Of a stretch of DNA of 5,750 nt, positions 1 to 5,750 are shown one piece after another. The notes below the pieces were generated by a model, which made no database searches, was not told where the DNA came from, and saw only the letters and a list, made by a program, of their open reading frames with translations. The position numbers were made by a program, and so were the translations under genes. This DNA is from an uncultured Arcobacter sp. (lineage in GTDB: Bacteria > Campylobacterota > Campylobacteria > Campylobacterales > Arcobacteraceae), in NCBI GenBank assembly GCA_913062735.1, contig CAJXWI010000192.1, positions 1-5,750 of the forward strand, written 5' to 3'. Every line of letters starts with the position of its first letter. Position 1 is the stretch's first letter.

Positions 1-75
1 GGTGGCGCGAGACAGAATCGAACTGTCGACACAAGGATTTTCAGTCCTTTGCTCTACCGACTGAGCTATCGAGCC
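1..75 (-). tRNA. tRNA-Phe (anticodon GAA), 3' end at window edge
   Basis: Read on the minus strand, this folds as a full cloverleaf. The 5' acceptor strand GGCTCGA is followed by TA and a D stem GCTC/GAGC. The anticodon stem is AAGGA/TCCTT around the loop CTGAAAA, giving anticodon GAA at window 42-40. A five-base variable loop GTGTC precedes a T arm with stem GACAG/CTGTC and loop TTCGATT. The 3' acceptor strand is TCGCGCC, then discriminator A and CC. The terminal A of CCA would fall one base outside the window. The gene decodes phenylalanine codons UUU and UUC. One oddity is that acceptor position 4 (U, window 72) faces C at position 69 (window 7), a mismatch in an otherwise paired stem. It lies just downstream of murD on the same strand. 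Confidence 0.97.
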
Positions 76-93
76 ATCTTAAATTGGATTGAA

Positions 94-99
94 ATTATA
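94..99 (-). promoter_or_regulatory. Candidate -10 box for tRNA-Phe
   Basis: On the minus strand this reads TATAAT, an exact sigma70-type -10 hexamer. It ends 18 bases before the mature tRNA 5' end at 75, so transcription would start roughly 10-12 bases upstream of the tRNA. No clear -35 is visible, which is common in Campylobacterota. The surrounding sequence is A/T-rich, so a chance match is quite possible. No intrinsic terminator is visible between the murD stop and the tRNA, so read-through from murD is an alternative source of transcript. Confidence 0.45.
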
Positions 100-110
100 T
101 ATATTTTTGT

Positions 111-1283
111 TTAATTTAACCTTAAATTTTTAACAAATTCTTTAAAAATATTTCCTCTTTGCGCATAAGAGGTAAATTCGTCCAAAGATGAAGCAGCAGG
201 AGAGAGGATTCCAACCGACTTTAAATCCAATTTTGAGTCAATTTTTTCCAATGTTTTTATGTAATTTCCTTCATAAAAATATATAAAAGAATATTCTTGG
301 CATAATTTAATCAAACGTTTATAATTACTTCCCATAATAAAAATTTCTAGATTAAAGTCTTTTAGAAATTCAAATAAAGGTCTTAATTCTGCCCCTTTAT
401 CATCTCCACCTAAAATTAAATATATTTTTTTGTCCTTATACGAGCCTAAACCACTTATTGTGGCATCGATATTCGTCCCCTTTGTATCATTTACCCATAA
501 GCGGTTTTTTTCATCTCTTAGCTCTTCTAATTTATGTTCATCAATAGTAAAACTATTAATCTTTTTATAATCTTTTTCATCAAATAATATTATTTTACAT
601 GCCATGGCCAAAATGGCATCCATTAAAAATGGTTCTTTAAAATCTACCTCATTTTTTGTAATTCCAAATTCATCACAAAGATCTTGTGCATTGTTATAAG
701 TAATTTTACATGCTTTACTTGGGTAATCTTTATACGCTTGGGGAATGATTGCAATTTCACCCTCTAACATTGAATCAAGAGGTTTTAATTTCGCTTTTAT
801 ATATTCATCATAAGAACCGTGCCAGGAGATATGGTCTTCTGAAATAGGTAATAATACATATAAGTTAGGTTTTGCTTTATTTGTGTAATGTAGGGTAAAA
901 GACGAGGTTTCAAGAATCCAAATATTTTTTTTCTCATCAAGTGAGCACAGAGGAACACCAATATTTCCTCCATACACAGAGCCTTTATCTTCTAATAAAT
1001 GCTGCAACATTTGAGTTGTTGTTGTTTTGCCGTTCGTTCCAGATATCCAAATACTATAAGGCATAACAGAAGAAAATAAATCATAATCACTTTGAATATT
1101 CTTACATTCTTTTAACATTTCATTGTAAGGAGGTATTCCAGGACTTACAACAGTTATATCAGAAGATTTTTTATCATAAGATGAGAAATCACTTTCATCG
1201 TATAAAATTACATTTGAAAACTTCTTTTTTATAGCTTGGGCAGTTATTCCTTTGCCCAAGACTCTTATTATATTATTTTCCAT
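111..1283 (-). CDS. murD: UDP-N-acetylmuramoyl-L-alanine--D-glutamate ligase (MurD)
   Basis: Cytoplasmic Mur ligase that adds D-glutamate to UDP-MurNAc-L-Ala using ATP. From the ATG at 1283 the protein is 390 residues. An N-terminal nucleotide-sugar domain opens with VLGKGITAQAI (about 8-18) and has SPG near 47-49. The ATPase P-loop GTNGKTT is at 82-88, followed by GNIG at 106-109, ETSSF at 125-129 and EDH at 149-151. Lys165 is in the position of the carbamylated lysine of the family. The C-terminal domain shows NDTKGTN at 265-271, GGDDKG at 292-297, and a SPAASSLDEF...RGN block near 361-379. An upstream in-frame TTG at 1340 would add 19 residues, but it lies inside mraY and precedes the conserved start of the first domain, so ATG 1283 is preferred. 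That ATG shares its A with the mraY stop (TAATG), implying translational coupling. The protein is shorter than E. coli MurD (438 residues), but no core motif is missing. Confidence 0.95.
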   Translation of the reverse strand: MENNIIRVLGKGITAQAIKKKFSNVILYDESDFSSYDKKSSDITVVSPGIPPYNEMLKECKNIQSDYDLFSSVMPYSIWISGTNGKTTTTQMLQHLLEDKGSVYGGNIGVPLCSLDEKKNIWILETSSFTLHYTNKAKPNLYVLLPISEDHISWHGSYDEYIKAKLKPLDSMLEGEIAIIPQAYKDYPSKACKITYNNAQDLCDEFGITKNEVDFKEPFLMDAILAMACKIILFDEKDYKKINSFTIDEHKLEELRDEKNRLWVNDTKGTNIDATISGLGSYKDKKIYLILGGDDKGAELRPLFEFLKDFNLEIFIMGSNYKRLIKLCQEYSFIYFYEGNYIKTLEKIDSKLDLKSVGILSPAASSLDEFTSYAQRGNIFKEFVKNLRLN

Positions 1284-2344
1284 TATCTTATTTTTAAACT
1301 CATGAGAGCAAAGAGATTTGCCATAAAAGATATTATCCAAAAGCGCACAATGATTTTATTTTCTTTCCAACCTTTTTCTTCAAAATGATGATGAATAGGT
1401 GCCATTAAAAAAACACGCTTTTGCCTTAATTTAAAAGAACCCACCTGTAAAATAACAGATACTGTTTCTATAACAAAAATAAAACCTATAAGAATTAATA
1501 GTACTTCACTTTTACAAGCAATTGCCATATATCCCATAAAAGCTCCAATAGGTAAAGAACCAGAATCCCCCATGAAAACCTGTGCGGGATGAGAATTAAA
1601 CCATAAAAAAGCGATTAATGAGCCAATAAATGCAGCCCCTAATATAGTAAGCTCCCCAATAATTTGAATATTTGGTAATAATAAATACGAAGAGATAATA
1701 GAATGCCCAGTTATATACACAATAGCAGATAAAGTAAAAAAAGCTATTACAGAAGGAACAGTAGCAAGTCCATCTAAACCATCTGTTAAATTAACAGCAT
1801 TTGACGTTCCTATCATTACAAAAATCCAAAAAGCAATAGAAAAATAGCCCATATCAAAAATTGGTAGTTTATAAAAAGGTGTATATAATTGCGTAGAATG
1901 GTTATAACTTAACAATACAACAACAACAATAAGTGCAGCTAAAAATTGTAGAATCAATTTAGCTCTTGAACTTAAACCCGCCGAATTTGACTTGTGCATA
2001 AGTTTTGCTAAATCATCTTTAATTCCAATTAAAGAGAACAAAACAATAGTGATTAAGCCCCCAAACACATAAAAATTATTCAGTTTTGCTGTTAATAACG
2101 TAGCAATTAACATAGAGAAAATAAATACAACTCCACCCATTGTAGGAGTTCCCACTTTTGTTTGGTGATTTTGGGGCGCTAATTCATAAATAGGTTGTCC
2201 AGAGGATCTGGCTTTCGCCCATTTAATAAATTTTGGCATTAAAAAAAGTGTAAGAAAAAATGCTATAAAAAACGCAATACCTGCGCGTACTGTAATATAT
2301 TGAAAGATGTTAACATCCATATGTCTGTAAAACCAATAAAACAA
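1283..2344 (-). CDS. mraY: Phospho-N-acetylmuramoyl-pentapeptide-transferase (MraY)
   Basis: Integral inner-membrane enzyme that transfers phospho-MurNAc-pentapeptide from UDP to undecaprenyl phosphate, forming lipid I. The 353-residue product has about ten hydrophobic segments. Family motifs are all visible: TPTMGG at 66-71, the Asp pair at 110-111, [13 protein letters not shown] at 182-194, FMGDSGS at 257-263 with the catalytic-site Asp260, and MAPIHHHFE at 314-322. The start is TTG at 2344-2342, chosen because AAGAAGG lies seven bases upstream and because remembered Helicobacter and Arcobacter homologues carry a similar N-terminal extension before the NIFQY region. The first ATG is at 2320 and would remove eight residues. 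It is the first gene of a two-gene unit with murD, which starts on the last base of its stop codon. It is divergent from gpmI. No truncation or missing key residue is seen. Confidence 0.97.
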   Translation of the reverse strand: MFYWFYRHMDVNIFQYITVRAGIAFFIAFFLTLFLMPKFIKWAKARSSGQPIYELAPQNHQTKVGTPTMGGVVFIFSMLIATLLTAKLNNFYVFGGLITIVLFSLIGIKDDLAKLMHKSNSAGLSSRAKLILQFLAALIVVVVLLSYNHSTQLYTPFYKLPIFDMGYFSIAFWIFVMIGTSNAVNLTDGLDGLATVPSVIAFFTLSAIVYITGHSIISSYLLLPNIQIIGELTILGAAFIGSLIAFLWFNSHPAQVFMGDSGSLPIGAFMGYMAIACKSEVLLILIGFIFVIETVSVILQVGSFKLRQKRVFLMAPIHHHFEEKGWKENKIIVRFWIISFMANLFALMSLKIR

Positions 2345-2351
2345 ATTAAAA

Positions 2352-2358
2352 CCTTCTT
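2352..2358 (-). promoter_or_regulatory. Ribosome binding site that sets the TTG start of mraY
   Basis: The minus strand reads AAGAAGG, then seven bases, then TTG at 2344. This is a strong match to the anti-Shine-Dalgarno sequence at good spacing. The later ATG at 2320 has no comparable purine run at the right distance, so this site decides for the TTG start. Confidence 0.75.
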
Positions 2359-2360
2359 TT

Positions 2361-2377
2361 TAGGAAAATAATTCCTA
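2361..2377 (-). promoter_or_regulatory. Perfect 6-bp inverted repeat in the mraY leader
   Basis: TAGGAA at 2361-2366 and TTCCTA at 2372-2377 are perfect inverted copies around a five-base AATAA spacer. In mraY mRNA this would be a small hairpin ending two bases before the ribosome binding site. It has no U-tract after it in either direction, so it is not a typical terminator. It could modulate access to the ribosome binding site, act as a DNA operator, or be chance in AT-rich DNA. Confidence 0.35.
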
Positions 2378-2444
2378 TGTTGTTACAAACCCCAAGTACC
2401 TCTTTGCTCTAAGCAATGTCTTCAGCAGATATAGGAGTAAGTTT

Positions 2445-2453
2445 TGATATAAT
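2445..2453 (+). promoter_or_regulatory. Extended -10 promoter for gpmI
   Basis: TGATATAAT is an exact extended -10 element: TGn directly followed by TATAAT at 2448-2453. It stands 43 bases before the gpmI ATG, so a start near 2460 would give a short leader of about 37 bases. No -35 hexamer is seen at 17 bases upstream, but an extended -10 does not require one. The leader ends with AAAGG at 2483-2487, nine bases before the ATG. Confidence 0.6.
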
Positions 2454-2460
2454 CGCGTAG

Positions 2461-2478
2461 ATTATATTATATATTATA
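2461..2478 (-). promoter_or_regulatory. Candidate -10 boxes for mraY-murD
   Basis: On the minus strand this AT-only stretch contains TATAAT three times, at 2461-2466, 2466-2471 and 2473-2478. Any of them could be the -10 of the mraY-murD unit, which would give a leader of roughly 110 bases. The sequence is a simple AT repeat, so matches are cheap. A promoter closer to mraY cannot be excluded, but only weak candidates such as TGTAAC were seen there. Confidence 0.35.
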
Positions 2479-2496
2479 TTGAAAAGGCTTTAAATA

Positions 2497-3972
2497 ATGA
2501 CAAATAAAACATTACTTGTAATAACAGACGGTATTGGACATAATGTAGAAAATACATTTAATGCATTTACAAATGCCAAAACACCATGTTATGACAAGCT
2601 ATTTAAAAGCGTTCCGAATTCACTTATTCATACTTACGGAGAACATGTAGGTTTACCCAATGGACAAATGGGAAATTCAGAAGTAGGTCATATGACTATT
2701 GGAACAGGAAGAGTTTTATATCAAGATTTAGTAAAAATCAATAAAGCAATCAAAGAAGATGAATTAAAAAACAATGAAGTATTAAAAAGTACTTTAAAAA
2801 GTGCAAATACGGTTCACATACTTGGCTTATTAAGTGATGGTGGAGTGCACTCACATATTTCACACATTATTGCATTAGCTCTTATTGCTTCTCAAACAAA
2901 TAAAAAAGTAAAACTTCACTTAATTACAGATGGAAGAGATGTAGCACCCGATTCATGTGAATCTTATGTCAAAGAAATTTTAAGTATTTGTGATGAAAAT
3001 ATTAGTATTGCAAGTATTTCTGGTCGTTATTATGCAATGGATAGAGATAACAGATGGGATCGAATACAAAAAGCTTACGATTCAATTGCATTTGCAAAAA
3101 AAACATCAAGTGAAGATATCTTAACTTATATTTCTAAGTCTTATGAAAATGATATTTACGATGAATTTATTGAACCTTGCACGTTTAATGACTATGAAGG
3201 TTTTGCTTCTGATGATGCAATCATTTTTGCTAACTTTAGATCCGATAGAATGAGAGAAATGTCTGCTTGTATAAGTGATGCTACATTTAATGAATTTACT
3301 CGTTTTAACAAAAACCTATATATTGCAAGTATGACGCAATACAATAAGAACCTGCCCTTGCCTATTATGTTTCCAAAAGAAATACCTCTTAATACCTTAG
3401 GAGATGTAATTGCTGATGCGGGATTAAGCCAAGTGCATACTTCTGAAACAGAGAAATATGCTCATGTAACTTTTTTCTTTAATGGAGGCGTTGAAGAACC
3501 TTTATTAAACGAAAAAAGAATTTTAATTCCTTCTCCAAATGTTGCAACTTATGATATGAAACCTGAGATGTCGGCGATTGAAGTATGTGATGCTGTTATT
3601 TCTTCTATGGAAGAAAACAATGATTTTATTGTTGTTAATTTTGCAAATGGTGATATGGTTGGACATACAGGCTCTTATGATGCAGCTATTAAATCTGTAG
3701 AGGTAGTAGATGCGCAATTAGAGAGAATAATAAAAAAAGTAGAAGAATTAAACTATAATCTTATTTTAACATCTGATCATGGAAACTGTGAAAAAATGAA
3801 AGATAAAAATGGTAAAGTGTTAACAAACCACACTGTAGGCGATGTTTTTTGTTTTGTAATAGCTCCCAATGTTAAAAAAATAAACAATGGTTCTTTAAAT
3901 AATATTGCGCCAACTGTACTTAAATTAATGAATCTACCAATACCAACAGAAATGGATAAGGCTCTATTTTAA
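2497..3972 (+). CDS. gpmI: 2,3-bisphosphoglycerate-independent phosphoglycerate mutase (iPGM)
   Basis: Cytoplasmic enzyme that interconverts 3- and 2-phosphoglycerate in glycolysis and gluconeogenesis. It belongs to the alkaline-phosphatase superfamily and uses two Mn ions and a phosphoserine intermediate. The 491-residue product carries the whole active site. Asp11 is in TDGIG, and the nucleophile Ser61 is in MGNSEVGH. His118 lies in GGVHSH, Asp148 in TDGRD, and the RYYAMDRD block is at 177-184. RSDRMRE spans 248-254 and Lys320 is in SETEKYAH. Asp386 and His390 are in NGDMVGHTG, Asp427 and His428 in TSDHGN, and His445 in TNHT. The length is close to the family's usual value of about 510. The ATG start follows AAAGG by nine bases and directly precedes the conserved first strand. 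The gene is divergent from mraY and co-oriented with the PBP1A gene. Nothing suggests transfer or damage. Confidence 0.97.
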   Translation: MTNKTLLVITDGIGHNVENTFNAFTNAKTPCYDKLFKSVPNSLIHTYGEHVGLPNGQMGNSEVGHMTIGTGRVLYQDLVKINKAIKEDELKNNEVLKSTLKSANTVHILGLLSDGGVHSHISHIIALALIASQTNKKVKLHLITDGRDVAPDSCESYVKEILSICDENISIASISGRYYAMDRDNRWDRIQKAYDSIAFAKKTSSEDILTYISKSYENDIYDEFIEPCTFNDYEGFASDDAIIFANFRSDRMREMSACISDATFNEFTRFNKNLYIASMTQYNKNLPLPIMFPKEIPLNTLGDVIADAGLSQVHTSETEKYAHVTFFFNGGVEEPLLNEKRILIPSPNVATYDMKPEMSAIEVCDAVISSMEENNDFIVVNFANGDMVGHTGSYDAAIKSVEVVDAQLERIIKKVEELNYNLILTSDHGNCEKMKDKNGKVLTNHTVGDVFCFVIAPNVKKINNGSLNNIAPTVLKLMNLPIPTEMDKALF

Positions 3973-3980
3973 GATAGAGT
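3961..3980 (+). terminator. Weak hairpin spanning the gpmI stop codon
   Basis: CTCTAT at 3962-3967 pairs perfectly with ATAGAG at 3974-3979 around TTTAAG, and G3961 could wobble-pair with U3980. The gpmI stop TAA (3970-3972) lies in the loop. The stem is short and AU-rich and is followed by a mixed A/T stretch rather than a T-run. It is therefore at best a weak terminator or an mRNA 3'-end structure. Read-through into the next gene is likely. Confidence 0.25.
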
Positions 3981-3985
3981 ATAAT
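3980..3985 (+). promoter_or_regulatory. Candidate -10 box for the PBP1A gene
   Basis: An exact TATAAT lies 66 bases before the ATG of the downstream gene, immediately after the hairpin at the end of gpmI. No clear -35 or TGn extension is present, and the whole 79-base gap is AT-rich, so it could be a chance match. If used, it would give the PBP1A gene its own transcript in addition to read-through from gpmI. Confidence 0.4.
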
Positions 3986-4051
3986 ATAAAAGATTATTTA
4001 TAGATTTTAAAAGAATTTAAATATTGTAGGCCAAACAAAGGATATTAATAA

Positions 4052-5750
4052 ATGAAATATGTATTAGGTTTTTTTGCAATTCTTAGTTTAAGTATTGCTT
4101 CATGGATAATATATTTATATGCAAATATACGATTTGATATTGATAAGGTTATTAACTATAATCCTCCTTTAACCACACAATTTTTTGATAAAAATGGTGA
4201 GTTGGTTGCAAATATTTTTCAGAAAGAACATCGTTTATATGTCAAGTACGATGATATTCCACCACGTATTATTGAAGGTTTAATTGCAATTGAAGATACT
4301 ATGTTTTTTGAACACAATGGAATTAACTTAGACGCAATATCAAGAGCTATTATTAAAGATATAAAAGCAAGAAAACTTGTAGAAGGCGCTAGTACGCTAA
4401 GTCAACAACTCGTAAAAACACTGGTATTAAGCAGAGAAAAAAAGATTTTACGTAAAATCAAAGAAATTTTATTAACACTAAGATTAGAAACCATTTTAAG
4501 TAAAGAAGAAATTCTTGAGAGGTATTTAAATCAAGTTTATTTTGGACATGGTTATTATGGTATTAAAACAGCCGCTTTAGGATATTTTAAAAAAGAACTG
4601 TATGAACTGTCTTTAAAAGAAATAGCTATGTTAGTAGGGCTTCCACGAGCTCCAAGTTTTTATGACCCTACACGAAATTTAAAATTCTCCCTTGCGCGCG
4701 CAAACCAAGTGATAAGAAGAATGCACAAAATTGGTTGGATTAATAAAAACGAATACAATGCTTCTATTACTGATGTTCCTATTGTATATAAACAAACACT
4801 TACTCAAAATAAAGCACCCTATATTATTGATTATGCATTAAAACAATTAAAGAATAATGTAAAAGACTTAAAAACTTCTGGCTATAAAGTGCAATTAACC
4901 ATTGATTTAAAAGCACAACAAATCGCAAGAGAAGGCTTAAATCATGCCCATGCATTAATTTTAAAAAGAGATGTGAAAAGTTTTGAAAGAGATAAGATAG
5001 CTTATGTAAAAGCAAAAGAAAAAATAAGAAAGTTAAAAATAAAAGTAGAAAATGGTACCTTTACTCTTCCATCTAAATATGACGAAGAAGGAAAAGAGAT
5101 TGAGGATTGGGTTAATCCTTTAGCTATTCCTAAAAAACTAGCTTATATAAAAGAGAGAGAAGTAATAGATGAAGAAACAGGAATAAGCACAATGGAACTT
5201 ATTTCTACTCATGTAGATACCTTAAATGCTGCGCAAATAACTATTGAGAGCTCAACAGGTAAGATTATTGCAATGCTTGGAGGAATTGATTATAAAAAAT
5301 CCTCATTTAATAGAGTAATTCAGTCACAAAGACAACCAGGATCTTCTGTAAAACCTTTCTTATATCAAAAAGCATTAGACAGTGGATACTCCCCAGCTAC
5401 AAATTTAATTGATATTTCTAGAACCTATGATTATAAAGATGGAGATGAAGAGAAGAAATGGCAACCAAGAAACTATGAAGGAAACTATAAGGGATTTATT
5501 CCTTTAAGAGAAGCATTAGTACACTCAAGAAACCTAGCAACAATAAATTTAGTAACCGATTTAGGAATAGATGTTGTTTACAATGGGTTAAAAGAATATG
5601 GAATGAAAAAAATTCCTTTTGATTTATCAATTACACTTGGTTCTTTTGCAATGTCACCTTATAAACTCTCACAAGCATATTCAATGTTCTCCAATAATGG
5701 AGTGCAAGTTAAACCTTATCTTATAAGCAGTATTACCAATAAAAAGAATA
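4052..5750 (+). CDS. mrcA: Class A penicillin-binding protein, PBP1A type (3' end outside window)
   Basis: Bifunctional peptidoglycan synthase anchored in the inner membrane and acting in the periplasm; it polymerises lipid II and cross-links the strands. An open frame of 566 codons runs to the window edge without a stop. A very short cytoplasmic start is followed by one membrane anchor at about 3-24. The GT51 glycosyltransferase domain shows all its motifs: AIEDTMFFEHNG at 79-90 with catalytic Glu81, GASTLSQQL at 112-120, RKIKEILLTLRLE at 134-146, ILERYLNQVYFG at 154-165, and LPRAPSFYDP at 197-206. A Lys-rich linker region occupies about 300-335. The transpeptidase domain has the SxxK motif SSVK at 431-434, with nucleophile Ser431, and SRN at 492-494. 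The KTG motif and C-terminus, perhaps 80-100 residues, lie beyond the window. AAAGGA at 4037-4042 is nine bases before the ATG. Campylobacter calls its homologue pbpA. Confidence 0.95.
   Translation, partial: MKYVLGFFAILSLSIASWIIYLYANIRFDIDKVINYNPPLTTQFFDKNGELVANIFQKEHRLYVKYDDIPPRIIEGLIAIEDTMFFEHNGINLDAISRAIIKDIKARKLVEGASTLSQQLVKTLVLSREKKILRKIKEILLTLRLETILSKEEILERYLNQVYFGHGYYGIKTAALGYFKKELYELSLKEIAMLVGLPRAPSFYDPTRNLKFSLARANQVIRRMHKIGWINKNEYNASITDVPIVYKQTLTQNKAPYIIDYALKQLKNNVKDLKTSGYKVQLTIDLKAQQIAREGLNHAHALILKRDVKSFERDKIAYVKAKEKIRKLKIKVENGTFTLPSKYDEEGKEIEDWVNPLAIPKKLAYIKEREVIDEETGISTMELISTHVDTLNAAQITIESSTGKIIAMLGGIDYKKSSFNRVIQSQRQPGSSVKPFLYQKALDSGYSPATNLIDISRTYDYKDGDEEKKWQPRNYEGNYKGFIPLREALVHSRNLATINLVTDLGIDVVYNGLKEYGMKKIPFDLSITLGSFAMSPYKLSQAYSMFSNNGVQVKPYLISSITNKKN

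Noticed and set aside
1284..1340. Extension of murD to an in-frame TTG at 1340 (19 extra residues)
   Set aside because: The extension lies wholly inside mraY, precedes the conserved first strand of MurD, and uses TTG, while an ATG overlapping the mraY stop is available.
2377..2460. Two tiny plus-strand open frames (11 codons at 2377-2412, 14 codons at 2416-2460)
   Set aside because: Both lie at or upstream of the predicted gpmI transcription start, they resemble no known leader peptide, and the second lacks a ribosome binding site.
2345..2460. Possible remnant of a protein gene on the minus strand upstream of mraY
   Set aside because: A stop-free stretch of about 25 codons exists in one frame, but it has no ATG start or recognisable family pattern, so chance explains it.
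3523..3717. 64-codon minus-strand open frame
   Set aside because: It lies entirely inside gpmI on the opposite strand, and its protein has no recognisable pattern; it is a shadow of the real gene.
4824..5015. 63-codon minus-strand open frame
   Set aside because: It lies entirely inside the PBP1A gene on the opposite strand, with no supporting context; its Leu-rich product reflects Lys/Gln-rich coding on the other strand.

Overview
The window is clearly AT-rich and looks like a chromosomal segment from a member of the Campylobacterota (epsilonproteobacteria), most likely an Arcobacter-type genome. This assignment rests on the MraY and MurD sequences, the AT-rich leaders, sigma70-type -10 boxes without a clear -35, and the divergent murD-mraY / gpmI arrangement, which I recall from Campylobacter jejuni. 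It is an inference from remembered homologues, not a database result.

Layout from left to right: a tRNA-Phe(GAA) gene on the minus strand sits at the left edge. It is followed by a minus-strand pair, mraY then murD, joined by a one-base stop/start overlap. A divergent intergenic region of about 150 bp (2345-2496) carries promoter-like elements for both directions and small inverted repeats in the presumed mraY leader. On the plus strand lies gpmI (cofactor-independent phosphoglycerate mutase). After a 79-bp gap comes a class A penicillin-binding protein (PBP1A type), which runs off the right edge.

Three of the four proteins belong to peptidoglycan synthesis. MraY makes lipid I from UDP-MurNAc-pentapeptide at the inner membrane. 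MurD adds D-glutamate earlier in the pathway, in the cytoplasm. PBP1A polymerises and cross-links the finished lipid II outside the membrane. GpmI supplies central carbon flow, including phosphoenolpyruvate, which MurA needs to make UDP-MurNAc.

I found no mobile element, CRISPR array, defence system or unrecognised protein gene. All four coding regions look intact as far as they can be seen, with their family motifs present. The points worth a second look are small: an apparent acceptor-stem mismatch in the tRNA, a TTG start for mraY with a strong ribosome binding site, competing RNA pairings in the mraY leader, and overlapping divergent promoters. I do not see an undescribed biological system here.
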